A stretch of DNA of 64,000 nucleotides from Hespellia sp. (GCA_028694105.1 JAQUUC010000003.1:61940-125939), one strand, 5' to 3'. Positions 23,471-32,530 are shown, counted from the stretch's first letter. Translations and numbers: made by a program. Notes: generated by a model not told the origin, from the letters alone.

Positions 23471-24841
23471 ATGGGCGAAAAGAAAAAATTTAGTATGTTC
23501 AGCGCAATACTTACTGTTATATGCGTAGTATTCGTAGCTGAAGCAGCTGCACCAGTTGCAGCAATCGGTAACTCGCAGTACTTCTGGTGGATCTTCATGA
23601 TGGTTGCATTCCTGATTCCATATGGACTGGTATCATCTGAAATGGGAACTACCTATGAAAGTGACGGAGGAATTTACGATTGGGTTAAGAGAGCGTTCGG
23701 ACGTAAGATGGGCACCAGAGTTTCATGGTACTACTGGATTAACTTCCCGCTGTGGATGGCTTCCCTGGCAGTCATGATTCCAGAATTGTTAAACATTATC
23801 TTTGGAATTGAACTTGGATTAGTTCCTACTATTATTATTGAATTAGTGTTCATCTGGATCATTGTAGCAATTAGTTTCTTCCCAGTATGTGACAGTGTAT
23901 GGATCTTAAATGGAGCTGCAGCAATCAAAGTGTTCCTCGCAGTATTAATTGGAGGTCTCGGCGTATACATGGCAGTAACAAGAGGCGTTGCAAACGAGGT
24001 AACAGTTTCTTCCTTACTTCCATCATTTGATCCGAACAGTTTATCGTTCATTTCGGTAATCATCTTCAACATGTTAGGTTTTGAAGTAATCTGTACATTT
24101 GCAGGTGACATGGAAAATCCAAAGAAACAGATTCCAAAGGCAATCGTTATCGGTGGTATCGTAATCGCAGCAATCTACATGTTCTCAGCATTTGGTATCG
24201 GAGCAGCGATTCCTACATCAGAGGTTAGCACAAGCAGCGGACTTATGGACGCAATCATCTTAATCACAGGTAAAGAGACCGGAATCTTTATCGCGGTCAT
24301 CGCATTCTTATTTATGATTACTTTATTTGGAAATATGATCTCATGGTCACTTGGTGTCAACAACACCGTTTGCTTCGCAGCTGAAAATGGAGACATGCCA
24401 AAAGTATTTGCAAAGAGAAGTGGAAAAAATGAAATGCCTACAGGAGCAGCTATCATGAACGGTATTGTGGCTTCTGTCGTAGTCATCATTGCACCATTTA
24501 TTCCAAATCAGGATTTATTCTGGGCGTTCTTCGCTCTGAATCTGGTAATGTTCCTCTTATCATACGTTCCGGTCTTCCCAGCTTTTTATAAGATGAGAAA
24601 GATTGACCCGAATACAGAGAGACCATTCAGAGTCAGTGGAAATGACACCGTACTCAAATTATACTACGTTGCACTTCCAGTTGTATTACTGGTTATTTCA
24701 ATTATCTTCACGGCATTTCCACTCAGCTTTGACGCAGAGACATTAGCAGCAACACTTCCGATTACAATTGGAGCGATTGTATTCATTATTATCGGAGAGA
24801 TTCTTGCAGCTGTTTGCAGCAAGAACAGCAAAACAGCTTAA
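23471..24841 (+). CDS. aguD: APC-family permease, probable agmatine/putrescine antiporter
   Basis: A 456-residue, 12-helix amino-acid/polyamine permease. It begins MGEKKKFSMFSAILTVICVVFVAEAAAPVAAIG and includes SSEMGTTYESDGGIYDWVKRAFG, a typical APC segment near helix 2-3. Its place as first gene before agmatine deiminase and putrescine carbamoyltransferase fits AguD, which swaps external agmatine for internal putrescine and so needs no energy. An AAAGGAAAG ribosome site precedes the ATG. Substrate assignment comes from operon context; the sequence alone only supports the APC family. Confidence 0.85.
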   Translation: MGEKKKFSMFSAILTVICVVFVAEAAAPVAAIGNSQYFWWIFMMVAFLIPYGLVSSEMGTTYESDGGIYDWVKRAFGRKMGTRVSWYYWINFPLWMASLAVMIPELLNIIFGIELGLVPTIIIELVFIWIIVAISFFPVCDSVWILNGAAAIKVFLAVLIGGLGVYMAVTRGVANEVTVSSLLPSFDPNSLSFISVIIFNMLGFEVICTFAGDMENPKKQIPKAIVIGGIVIAAIYMFSAFGIGAAIPTSEVSTSSGLMDAIILITGKETGIFIAVIAFLFMITLFGNMISWSLGVNNTVCFAAENGDMPKVFAKRSGKNEMPTGAAIMNGIVASVVVIIAPFIPNQDLFWAFFALNLVMFLLSYVPVFPAFYKMRKIDPNTERPFRVSGNDTVLKLYYVALPVVLLVISIIFTAFPLSFDAETLAATLPITIGAIVFIIIGEILAAVCSKNSKTA

Positions 24842-24902
24842 ACGAGTTCATGACTTCAAGTAAATTGAAGATCAGTATAAAAAAAGAAAAGGAGAAATTA
24901 TC

Positions 24903-26015
24903 ATGGCAAAAAGAATCGAAGGAACAACACCAAAACAGGACGGCTACAGAATGCCGGGAGAATTCGAGGAGCAGGAGCAGATCTGGATGCTCTGGCCTTG
25001 GAGAAATGACAACTGGAGACAAGGCGCAAAACCTGCTCAGAAAGCATATGTAAATGTAGCAAAAGCTATTTCTGAATTTGAGCCTGTAACAATGTGCGTA
25101 CCACCAACACAGTATGAGAACGCAATCAGCCGAATCAGCGAAGTAAACAACGGAAACATCCGTGTCATTGAGATGACAAGTGATGATGCATGGATTCGTG
25201 ACTGTGGACCATCTTTCCTCGTGAATGGCAAGGGCGGCATCCGCGCAGTAGACTGGGAGTTCAACGCATGGGGCGGTTTAGTTGACGGATTATATTTCCC
25301 ATGGCATGAAGATGAGCTGGTAGCACGTAAGGTCTGCGAAATCGCAGGTGTTGATTCCTACAAGACAGAAGGCTTCGTATTAGAGGGCGGATCAATCCAC
25401 GTGGACGGAGAAGGAACTGTGATGGTAACTGAGATGTGCCTGCTTCACCCAAGCCGTAACCCGGACAAGAGCAAAGCAGAGATTGAGGAAATGTTAAAGA
25501 ACTACTTAAACTGTGACAAGGTCATCTGGGTAAAAGACGGAATTGATCCATATGAGACAAACGGACATATCGATGATGTGGCTTGTTTCGTAGCACCGGG
25601 AGAGGTTGCCTGCATCTACACAGAAGATACAGAGCACCCATTCTACAAAGAAGCTCAGGCTGCTTACAACTTCTTATGCGAGCAGACAGACGCGAAGGGA
25701 CGTAAACTGAAAGTACACAAAATGTGCGTAACAAAATTACCATGTTACTTAAAAGATGCTGATTCTATCGACTACTCAGAAGGTGCAATCCCAAGAGAAG
25801 AGGGTGAGATCTCAATCGCTTCTTACTTAAACTTCTTAATCGTAAACGGAGCAATCATCCTTCCACAGTACGGAGATGAGAATGATGCATTAGCAGTAGA
25901 GCAGGCTCAGGCTATGTTCCCAGACCGCAAGATCGTAGGCGTTCAGACAACAGAAGTTGCATACGGCGGAGGAAACATCCACTGTATTACACAGCAGCAG
26001 CCAAAAGTAAAATAA
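24903..26015 (+). CDS. aguA: Agmatine deiminase
   Basis: The 370-residue enzyme converts agmatine to N-carbamoylputrescine and ammonia. Family marks are WMLWPWRNDNWR near the N-terminus, DDAWIRDCGPSFLVN (about residues 94-108), NAWGG, LEGGSIHVDGEG and GHIDDVACFV. The nucleophilic Cys at about residue 361 sits in GGGNIHCITQQ. Length equals that of known bacterial AguA. GGAGAAATTATC separates the ribosome site from the ATG. It is the second gene of the agmatine operon, 61 nt after the permease. Confidence 0.97.
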   Translation: MAKRIEGTTPKQDGYRMPGEFEEQEQIWMLWPWRNDNWRQGAKPAQKAYVNVAKAISEFEPVTMCVPPTQYENAISRISEVNNGNIRVIEMTSDDAWIRDCGPSFLVNGKGGIRAVDWEFNAWGGLVDGLYFPWHEDELVARKVCEIAGVDSYKTEGFVLEGGSIHVDGEGTVMVTEMCLLHPSRNPDKSKAEIEEMLKNYLNCDKVIWVKDGIDPYETNGHIDDVACFVAPGEVACIYTEDTEHPFYKEAQAAYNFLCEQTDAKGRKLKVHKMCVTKLPCYLKDADSIDYSEGAIPREEGEISIASYLNFLIVNGAIILPQYGDENDALAVEQAQAMFPDRKIVGVQTTEVAYGGGNIHCITQQQPKVK

Positions 26016-26063
26016 TAAAAAAAGAAAAACAAAAAATGAATTTAAGTTAAAAGGAGAACAATT

Positions 26064-27137
26064 ATGTACGCAAATGGAGTAAGACATTTTATCGACACAA
26101 ACGACTTTACAAAAGAGGAATTATTAGACATCGTGAATCTTTCATTAAAGATCAAAAAATGTATCAAAGAAGGATACTACCCACCACTTATGAAAAACAA
26201 AACACTTGGAATGATTTTCCAGCAGTCATCGACAAGAACACGTGTATCATTTGAGACAGCAATGTCACAGATGGGTGGACATGCCCAGTACCTGGGACCA
26301 GGAATGATCCAGCTTGGCGGACATGAGACAATCGGTGACACAGGAAGAGTTCTGTCTCAGTTGATCGATGTTGTTATGTCACGTGTGATTGCACACCAGA
26401 CAGTTGTTGACCTTGCAAATGCATGCTCAATTCCTGTATTAAACGGTATGTCTGACTGGAACCATCCTACACAGGAAATCGGTGACATTTGTACAATCGT
26501 TGAGAACCTTCCAAGAGGAAAGAAATTAGAGGACTGTAAAGTCGTATTCGCCGGTGACGGAACACAGGTATGTGCATCATTGGGAATGATCTGTACAAAA
26601 TTAGGAATGAAATTCGTTCAGTACGGACCAAAAGGAAAATGGATTCAAGATAATCTGGAAGGATTAAAAGCGTTAAATCCAGATGGAGATTACCCTGATT
26701 ACATCAAAATCATGGAAGAGAACTGCAAGATTTCCGGCGGAACTTTCGAAATTACAGATGACAGAGAAGCGGTGAAGGGTGCTGACTTCATTTACACAGA
26801 TGTATGGTATGGCCTGTATGAGTCTGAGATGTCAGAAGAAGAGCGTATTGCGTTATTCAAAGATTATCAGGTAAACCGTGAGCTGATGCAGCTTGGAAAC
26901 ATCGGTTGCAAATTCATGCACTGCCTGCCTGCAACAAGAGGCGAGGATGTCACAGATGAGGTTGCGGATTCAGATTCTTCACTTTGCTGGGATGAGGCTG
27001 GTAACAGACTGACAGCGATGAGAGGTCTTCTTGTTTACTTCACACAGTATCAGAGAGAAAACGATACAACAGACCTTCGCAAGGAAGCAGTAAAAGAAGA
27101 GTTGGAAATGTTCATGGACGAGAGAGGTCTCATCTAA
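26064..27137 (+). CDS. ptcA: Putrescine carbamoyltransferase
   Basis: This 357-residue transcarbamylase moves the carbamoyl group of carbamoylputrescine to phosphate, giving putrescine and carbamoyl phosphate. It has the carbamoyl-phosphate loop [29 protein letters not shown] and the HCLPA motif. Ornithine and putrescine transcarbamylases are close relatives; the choice rests on the agmatine deiminase and carbamate kinase neighbours and on a C-terminal helix ([18 protein letters not shown]) like that of known putrescine enzymes. AAAGGAG precedes the ATG by 7 nt. Confidence 0.92.
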   Translation: MYANGVRHFIDTNDFTKEELLDIVNLSLKIKKCIKEGYYPPLMKNKTLGMIFQQSSTRTRVSFETAMSQMGGHAQYLGPGMIQLGGHETIGDTGRVLSQLIDVVMSRVIAHQTVVDLANACSIPVLNGMSDWNHPTQEIGDICTIVENLPRGKKLEDCKVVFAGDGTQVCASLGMICTKLGMKFVQYGPKGKWIQDNLEGLKALNPDGDYPDYIKIMEENCKISGGTFEITDDREAVKGADFIYTDVWYGLYESEMSEEERIALFKDYQVNRELMQLGNIGCKFMHCLPATRGEDVTDEVADSDSSLCWDEAGNRLTAMRGLLVYFTQYQRENDTTDLRKEAVKEELEMFMDERGLI

Positions 27138-27219
27138 GATTTTAGCTTAATATAACAACGCTGCGGGCAGATTCCGGAAGGAATCCTGCCTGAAGCAGTT
27201 GAATTCGGAGGAAAAAGTT

Positions 27220-28161
27220 ATGCCAAAAATAGTTGTTGCGCTGGGCGGAAATGCCCTGCAGGCAAAGGACAGCAAACCGACAGCAGAAGGCCAGTTAGAT
27301 GTCGTAAAAAAGACCTGTGAGCATATTGCGGACATCAGCAGCCAGGGCTACGAGTTAGCAATTGTACATGGAAACGGACCACAGGTAGGAAGAATCCTGC
27401 TTGCATCAGAAGCTGCAAAAGACGTGACCCCTTCTATGCCATTTGACGTGTGTGGCGCAATGAGTCAGGGCTACATCGGTTATCACATCCAGCAGGCACT
27501 GAAATATGCGCTCAATATGCGTAATGTACATGTGCCGGTACTTACCGTTGCAACGCAGGTGATCGTTGACGGGAACGACCCGGCTTTCCAGAATCCTACA
27601 AAGCCGATCGGACCGTTCTATACCGAAGAAGAGGCAAAGATATTAGAAGCTGAGAAGGGCTTCAACATGAAGGAAGATGCCGGAAGAGGATATCGAAGAG
27701 TTGTACCTTCACCACTTCCAAAAAAAATCGTGGAAATCGATGCAATTCAGGATCTGTGGGCTTCTTCTATTGTAATCTCCTGTGGCGGCGGCGGAATTCC
27801 GGTCGTTGAGAACATGGATGGAACTTTAGAAGGCGTAGCGGCAGTGATTGATAAGGACTTTGCAGCAGAACTTCTTGCGGAAGAAGTGGATGCAGATGTG
27901 CTGATGATTTTAACGGAAGTTGAAAAAGTCGCAATCAACTGGGGAAAACCGGATCAGAAGAATCTTGACAGTATGAATCTGAAAGAGGCAGTTCGGTACA
28001 TTGAAGAGGGACAGTTCGCACCGGGAAGCATGCTTCCAAAGGTGGAGGCTGCAATGAAATTTGCACGTACTTTCCCAAGCAAGAAAGCAATCATTACGAG
28101 TCTTGATAAAGCAATTGATGCTTTAGAAGGAAAAACAGGAACTGTGATTACGTTTGCATAA
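27220..28161 (+). CDS. arcC: Carbamate kinase
   Basis: The 313-residue enzyme transfers phosphate from carbamoyl phosphate to ADP, yielding ATP, ammonia and CO2, the energy-gaining last step of agmatine breakdown. It starts MPKIVVALGGNAL and has VHGNGPQVG, RRVVPSPLP, VISCGGGGIPV and the LEGKTGTVI end, all characteristic. GGAGG sits 7 nt before the ATG at 27220; an in-frame earlier start (27199) would overlap the ribosome site. A strong terminator follows the gene. Confidence 0.97.
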   Translation: MPKIVVALGGNALQAKDSKPTAEGQLDVVKKTCEHIADISSQGYELAIVHGNGPQVGRILLASEAAKDVTPSMPFDVCGAMSQGYIGYHIQQALKYALNMRNVHVPVLTVATQVIVDGNDPAFQNPTKPIGPFYTEEEAKILEAEKGFNMKEDAGRGYRRVVPSPLPKKIVEIDAIQDLWASSIVISCGGGGIPVVENMDGTLEGVAAVIDKDFAAELLAEEVDADVLMILTEVEKVAINWGKPDQKNLDSMNLKEAVRYIEEGQFAPGSMLPKVEAAMKFARTFPSKKAIITSLDKAIDALEGKTGTVITFA

Positions 28162-28179
28162 GGATATTTGAAAGCATCA

Positions 28180-28221
28180 GGGAGGAGCAGTATTTTAGAT
28201 ACGCTCCTCCTTTGTCTTTTT
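28180..28221 (+). terminator. Intrinsic terminator after carbamate kinase
   Basis: GGAGGAGC / GCTCCTCC (28181-28188, 28203-28210) form a perfect 8-bp stem with a 14-nt loop, followed by TTTGTCTTTTT. It closes the agmatine operon core; the antiporter gene starts 25 nt later and may need read-through or its own promoter. Confidence 0.8.
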
Positions 28222-28245
28222 AAACTGGGATAAAGAAGGAAAACT

Positions 28246-30027
28246 ATGAGAAAACATAAAGGCTATATCACAATCATTGCTTTATTTTTAATTCTGCTGG
28301 TTGTCTGTCTGAAATCGGACGGATTCAAAAAACAGATTGCCGAATCGACGCAGAAGCAGGAGACAAACATCGAAAACGGGACGGTTACCATAGAAGAAAT
28401 TCAGGGAAAAACACTGGGCATCGTCACGATACTGCCACCGCTGATTGCCGTTGTCATTGCATTTGTGACAAGAGAGGTTTTGACGTCCCTGATCTCAGGT
28501 CTGCTGTCAGGCTTCTTTCTCCTGAGCGTCTTAGACAGCACAGGGCCGATGAAGCTGTTCCGGTCACTCTGTTATACCTTTATCGCAGCCTGCGAATCCA
28601 TCATACGGGTCGTCGGTGATTTTGATAATGCAGCAATTATCTTGTTATGTTTTGCAGTAGGCGGACTGGTCGCTGTCATTAATAAGACCGGTGGATTTAA
28701 AGCTCTGGCGGAAAAACTGATCAGGAGAATCAAAACGGCAAAAGGCGCCGGATACATCGGAGAACTTCTGGGATGTCTGATTTTCTTTGATGACTACGCA
28801 AACAGTCTGATTATCGGACCACTCATGCAGCCACTGACCGACCGACTGAAGGTGTCGAGAGAAAAGCTGGCGTTCATCGTGGACTCCACAGCAGCACCGG
28901 TTGCCGGAATGGCAGTCATTTCCAGCTGGGTTGCGGCAGAGGTCGGAATCATTGACGAAGGTTTAAAGGTCATCAATCAGGATGCCTCGGCGTACAACCT
29001 GTTTTTGGGAAGTATCCCATTTTGTTTCTATAATATTTTCTGCCTGATCATGATGTTTGTCATTACATCCACGGGAAGAGAATTCGGTCCGATGCTCAAG
29101 GCGGAGCGACGTGCGAGAAATGGAAAACCGCACAATAAGAACATTGATGAAGTTGAAAATAATATCATGGATATGGAAGCTTTTCAGGCAAAAGAGGGCG
29201 TAAAGACCAGCTTTCTGACTGCGCTGGTACCAATTGTATTAATGATTGCCCTGTCCTTTGTCGGATTTTATATCAATGGATTAAACCACAGTATCGAAAC
29301 GGGAGAACTCGCCGCAGGTGCAGCGTTCAGTTTCACAACGCTGCGGATTGCAGTTGGAAATGCCGACACGGCACTGGTGATGTTCATTGCCACAATTGCA
29401 GCGAGCGGAATTGCAATTATCATGGGGAAAAAAATCCGCTGTTTTACACTGCGGGAAGGCGTCGATGTCTTTCTTGAAGGTGTAAAATCGCTGATGCTGA
29501 CCGTTGTGATTCTGATTCTTGCGTGGGCGATGTCTGATGCTGTAAAAAGTCTTGGAACCTGCTACTACCTTGTTGAGGTTCTAAAGGCAGGTGTTCCTTA
29601 CTGGCTGATTCCGACTCTGGTATTTATTACCTGCTGTGCGGTTTCCTTTGCGGTGGGAAGCTATGGAACGATGTTTATTGTAATGCCGATTGTGATACCG
29701 ATTGCCTACAGCTTCTATGGAAGTGCGTCCTTTATTTCCAATCAGGATACGTACATCAGCATGTGTATTGCCTCCGTGCTGGCGGGCTCCATCTTTGGAG
29801 ACCACTGTTCGCCGATCACCGATACGACGATTTTATCCAGCATCGGATCGGGCTGTAATAACATGGATCATGTAAAGACACAGATACCGTATGCGGTGAT
29901 GTCGGCAATTGTGGCGGTTGTCTGCGGGACGATTCCAGCAGCGTTCGGCGTATCACCGATCATCTCAATTCTATGCGGGATTGCTGCATGCTTCGTAATC
30001 ATGCGCGTGATCGGAAAGAAAGTTTAA
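28246..30027 (+). CDS. NhaC-family Na+/H+ antiporter-like transporter
   Basis: The 593-residue protein has an N-terminal helix, a short extracellular loop, then a dozen membrane segments typical of the NhaC/ArsB-like antiporter fold. Examples are GGLVAVINKTGGFKALAEKL, FFDDYANSLIIGPLMQPLTD (acidic residues in mid-membrane) and FGDHCSPITDTTILSSIGSG, which is very typical of NhaC homologs. Such proteins exchange Na+ for H+ or organic cations. Following an ammonia-producing, acid-resistance type pathway, a role in pH or ion balance fits. An organic-ion exchanger (as in malate/lactate NhaC members) is possible. Confidence 0.85.
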   Translation: MRKHKGYITIIALFLILLVVCLKSDGFKKQIAESTQKQETNIENGTVTIEEIQGKTLGIVTILPPLIAVVIAFVTREVLTSLISGLLSGFFLLSVLDSTGPMKLFRSLCYTFIAACESIIRVVGDFDNAAIILLCFAVGGLVAVINKTGGFKALAEKLIRRIKTAKGAGYIGELLGCLIFFDDYANSLIIGPLMQPLTDRLKVSREKLAFIVDSTAAPVAGMAVISSWVAAEVGIIDEGLKVINQDASAYNLFLGSIPFCFYNIFCLIMMFVITSTGREFGPMLKAERRARNGKPHNKNIDEVENNIMDMEAFQAKEGVKTSFLTALVPIVLMIALSFVGFYINGLNHSIETGELAAGAAFSFTTLRIAVGNADTALVMFIATIAASGIAIIMGKKIRCFTLREGVDVFLEGVKSLMLTVVILILAWAMSDAVKSLGTCYYLVEVLKAGVPYWLIPTLVFITCCAVSFAVGSYGTMFIVMPIVIPIAYSFYGSASFISNQDTYISMCIASVLAGSIFGDHCSPITDTTILSSIGSGCNNMDHVKTQIPYAVMSAIVAVVCGTIPAAFGVSPIISILCGIAACFVIMRVIGKKV

Positions 30028-30071
30028 TATTGCGACTATCATTATTTATCAACCAAATATTTGGAATAGCA

Positions 30072-30096
30072 GGGCTGCATTTTGCAGCTCTTTTTT
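30072..30096 (+). terminator. Intrinsic terminator after the NhaC-type gene
   Basis: GGGCTGC / GCAGCTC arms around ATTTT, then six T. The stem has one G-T pair. Confidence 0.7.
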
Positions 30097-30184
30097 AAAA
30101 TGTAAAAATTTTCCTCTTGATTTTACATAGTGCAAAAGATAGAATATTATGTTCAAAACAATAAAGAAAAGGGAGTTACGAAAG

Positions 30185-30895
30185 ATGAAAATAGCAATTG
30201 TAGAAGATCGACAGGAGGATGCAAAGTCGTTAAATGCAATGGTACAAAAATATTGTCAGCAGTCCTGTGTTTATGTGAAGATCGACCAGTATGAGACGGG
30301 GGAAGAATTCTTGGGGGAGATGCCGGAGCAGTATGATGCGATTTTTTTGGATATTTTCTTAAATAAGCTATCCGGAATTGATGTAGCCAGAAGTCTCAGG
30401 ACGAGGGGTGAGGGGAAAGAAGAGAATCAACAAAAAATTATATTTGTGACAACAAGCACTGATTATGGACTGGAAGGCTTTGAATTACGAGCAACACATT
30501 ATCTTGTAAAACCCTGTACACAGGAGAAGGTTCAAAATGCAATGGAACGTGTGATGGAATATATGAAGAAGAAGTCTTTCTATATAACTGTGACATGCAG
30601 ACGTGAGGAGCGCAGGATTCCAATCAGCAAGATCCTTTTTATTGATTATCGATCGCATGCTGTTCAGATTCATTTGAAAAATGAGATGTTGCGCTGTTAT
30701 CTTTCATTTGCTGAGATTACGAAGAAGGTGGAGCCCTATCTGAATATTCGCTGGTGCTATCGCAATGTACTCGTGAATTATGATAAAGTTCTGAAAATCA
30801 AGAAACGTATCTTTGAAATGGAAGATGGGACAGTGCTTCCGATCAATAGAGAGTGTAATACAAACTGTGTAAGTTCTCTGAATCTGCTATTTTAA
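30185..30895 (+). CDS. LytTR-type response regulator
   Basis: 236 residues: receiver domain MKIAIVEDRQEDAK with the acidic pair, phospho-acceptor Asp56 (AIFLDIFLNKLSG), Thr region FVTTSTD and the Lys in HYLVKPC. A LytTR DNA-binding domain follows (RIPISKILFIDYRSHAVQIHL, RCYLSFAEITKKVEPYLNIRWCYRNVLVN). Such regulators act with GHKL sensor kinases in peptide-signalling systems. The expected kinase is not intact here; only a short membrane fragment is seen at 31118-31336. So this is an orphan or the remains of an agr/com-like pair. The ATG at 30185 is chosen; the AAAGGGAG site is 10 nt upstream. Confidence 0.9.
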   Translation: MKIAIVEDRQEDAKSLNAMVQKYCQQSCVYVKIDQYETGEEFLGEMPEQYDAIFLDIFLNKLSGIDVARSLRTRGEGKEENQQKIIFVTTSTDYGLEGFELRATHYLVKPCTQEKVQNAMERVMEYMKKKSFYITVTCRREERRIPISKILFIDYRSHAVQIHLKNEMLRCYLSFAEITKKVEPYLNIRWCYRNVLVNYDKVLKIKKRIFEMEDGTVLPINRECNTNCVSSLNLLF

Positions 30896-30902
30896 TAGTA
30901 TC

Positions 30903-30960
30903 AAATACTGGGAATCCCGTAAAGGCGGAAACCCTTGCCTTGACAGGACTCCCAGTATTT
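30903..30960. repeat. 58-bp stem-loop with 11-bp perfect arms
   Basis: AAATACTGGGA (30903-30913) and TCCCAGTATTT (30950-30960) enclose an inner AAGGC/GCCTT stem. No T run follows, so it is not a standard terminator, though it could end transcription weakly. It may be a structured RNA or the end of a decayed mobile element. Confidence 0.55.
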
Positions 30961-31117
30961 AAGAACAGTGGTCAAGCAGATTCAAAGGGAATTATCAGAC
31001 AACTTACTTACACACTTTAGATGATACACCCGATCAAAATAAACAGAAATACCGAACAATCCATCAGGAATATCTGGATTATCGATTTGGGATGGAAATG
31101 GAGGATGAATAAGAGAA

Positions 31118-31336
31118 ATGTCAAGATTTATCTTTCTGACGGAAAATGTAAATATATTAATTCACTCAGTGGTATATCTGTTTCTCGTATGTTACCCCTA
31201 TCAAAATCGAACCCGGTTTTCAAAGAAAACGACTGTTATATTATGTGCGGTCTATACCGTGGTGGACGCAGTCATTATTCTCTCGGTGGTGATTGGAATG
31301 CAGTGCAAAAAGGACATCCGCAGATGGGAAGAGTAA
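31118..31336 (+). pseudogene. Truncated membrane fragment of a sensor kinase (relic)
   Basis: The 72-codon frame reads MSRFIFLTENVNILIHSVVYLFLVCYPYQ, then a second hydrophobic segment (TTVILCAVYTVVDAVIILSVVIGM), and stops. That is how GHKL-type sensor kinases of peptide-signalling systems begin, so I take it as the N-terminal remnant of the partner of the LytTR regulator. Just before it (about 31000-31113) a different frame ends in KYRTIHQEYLDYRFGMEMEDE, the tail of an unrecognised protein. The whole 30896-31381 stretch therefore looks like a deletion scar. Assignment is tentative. Confidence 0.45.
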
Positions 31337-31381
31337 AATTTACGAGGCCTTTCCAACCGAAAACCACTAAAAATTTTAATG

Positions 31382-32410
31382 CTACTTTTGAGGCTCTTCA
31401 TCTAATGTAATAATACGAATATCGTTTGCAAAATCATAATAGCGATAATTTTCTTCTCCAATTTCATAATCAGTCTTTTCTCCATTTAAGATAGCTTCTA
31501 AATCGGTAGTGACTTCATTTATTATATTGATATCATTTATAATTTCGTTGTGTCCCGGATAAATCCATTTTAAGTTTAAGTCAGCAATGCGATCTCTTAT
31601 TTTTTCCATGCTCTTTGTGTATTCAGCCAAATCTGAATCTTCGGAAAATGCATACAGATCATCTGGATAATAGGTGTCGCCGGTAAACAGAATGCCATTA
31701 TCACTATCAATTAATGTAATGCTGTCTGAAGTATGTCCAGGAGTCCAAAGAACTTCTAATTTGCGATTTCCTAAATCAATGATATCACCATCGTTTAACG
31801 TATTGGTGACAGTTGACCCTTCGATAGAATAAGTATCTAAATCAATGTCTTTTGGAATATCTCTTGCAATCATTCCATCTTCCAACTCATAAGCGAAGTC
31901 ATCATGCGGGATTCCATCTGTTAAAGTTTCAATACAGCTTGGGCTGTTATAACACCAGACATCATCAAATTGATGCGCATTTCCAATGTGGTCATAGTGA
32001 GAGTGGGAAACCACAACTGTAATTGGCAAATCGGTCAATGACTCGACAAGACTCTTTAGATCACCAAGACCAAGACCGGTATCTAGTAAGAGTGCCTTGT
32101 CTTCTCCTAGAACCAAATAGCAGATATCTAATTCCCATTGACCATTACATGCGATTGCATAAATGTCTCCGGGTACCTTATATACATCGTACCAGTCGAA
32201 ATCAGTATCGACTTTTTCGAATTGACTCCAACTTTCGAATGGGATGCCGTCATACCAGTTATCCTCCGTCAAAGTTGGCTCAGACTCGCTTTCAGCGGTA
32301 TCTGCAGTAGTGGAACCATTGGCAGTAGTGTCAGGTTTGCCACATCCAACCATGCCCAAAATCATGACAATAGTAATGCAAAAGGCACACAATAATTTTG
32401 TTCTTTTCAT
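31382..32410 (-). CDS. Metallo-beta-lactamase-fold lipoprotein
   Basis: The 342-residue protein has a lipoprotein signal with lipobox GMVGC (Cys23) and an acidic linker. Its MBL-fold hydrolase domain has LLLDTGLGLGDL, metal motif HSHYDH (136-141), WTPGHTSDSI and FTGDTYYPDDLY, then YPGHNEI. Members act on lactones, thioesters, phosphodiesters and other substrates, so the activity is open. A lipid-anchored exported form suggests a role outside the membrane, for example signal or antibiotic breakdown. It is divergent from a LuxR-type regulator, and the -35 boxes of the two promoters overlap. Confidence 0.9.
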   Translation of the reverse strand: MKRTKLLCAFCITIVMILGMVGCGKPDTTANGSTTADTAESESEPTLTEDNWYDGIPFESWSQFEKVDTDFDWYDVYKVPGDIYAIACNGQWELDICYLVLGEDKALLLDTGLGLGDLKSLVESLTDLPITVVVSHSHYDHIGNAHQFDDVWCYNSPSCIETLTDGIPHDDFAYELEDGMIARDIPKDIDLDTYSIEGSTVTNTLNDGDIIDLGNRKLEVLWTPGHTSDSITLIDSDNGILFTGDTYYPDDLYAFSEDSDLAEYTKSMEKIRDRIADLNLKWIYPGHNEIINDINIINEVTTDLEAILNGEKTDYEIGEENYRYYDFANDIRIITLDEEPQK

Positions 32411-32449
32411 AAGTAATCCTCTTTTCTCTTAAAATTTTTTACTAAAATA

Positions 32450-32478
32450 ATAATAACAACGAGGTAATCTTGACACAA
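32450..32478 (-). promoter_or_regulatory. Promoter of the MBL-fold lipoprotein gene
   Basis: Minus-strand TTGTGT (32473-32478) and TATTAT (32450-32455) are spaced 17 bp. The -35 box shares bases with the divergent promoter's -35. Confidence 0.55.
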
Positions 32479-32498
32479 TTATCTGGATGGTGTATCTT
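32470..32498 (+). promoter_or_regulatory. Promoter of the LuxR-type regulator gene
   Basis: A consensus TTGACA (32470-32475) is followed 17 bp later by TATCTT (32493-32498). Confidence 0.65.
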
Positions 32499-32502
32499 TT
32501 AT

Positions 32503-32518
32503 TACATCAAATGATGTA
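32503..32518. promoter_or_regulatory. 16-bp perfect palindrome at the transcription start of the LuxR gene
   Basis: TACATCA-AA-TGATGTA covers the predicted start point. A perfect dyad of this size next to a regulator gene is a likely autoregulatory operator. Confidence 0.55.
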
Positions 32519-32530
32519 TACGGAGGGACT

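Noticed and set aside
26064..27137. Ornithine carbamoyltransferase (arginine deiminase pathway)
   Set aside because: No arginine deiminase nearby; agmatine deiminase and a polyamine-type antiporter directly precede it, so the putrescine enzyme is favoured.
31021..31410. A 129-codon plus-strand frame over the scar region
   Set aside because: Its composition is not protein-like and it competes with the 31118-31336 frame, which has two clear membrane helices.
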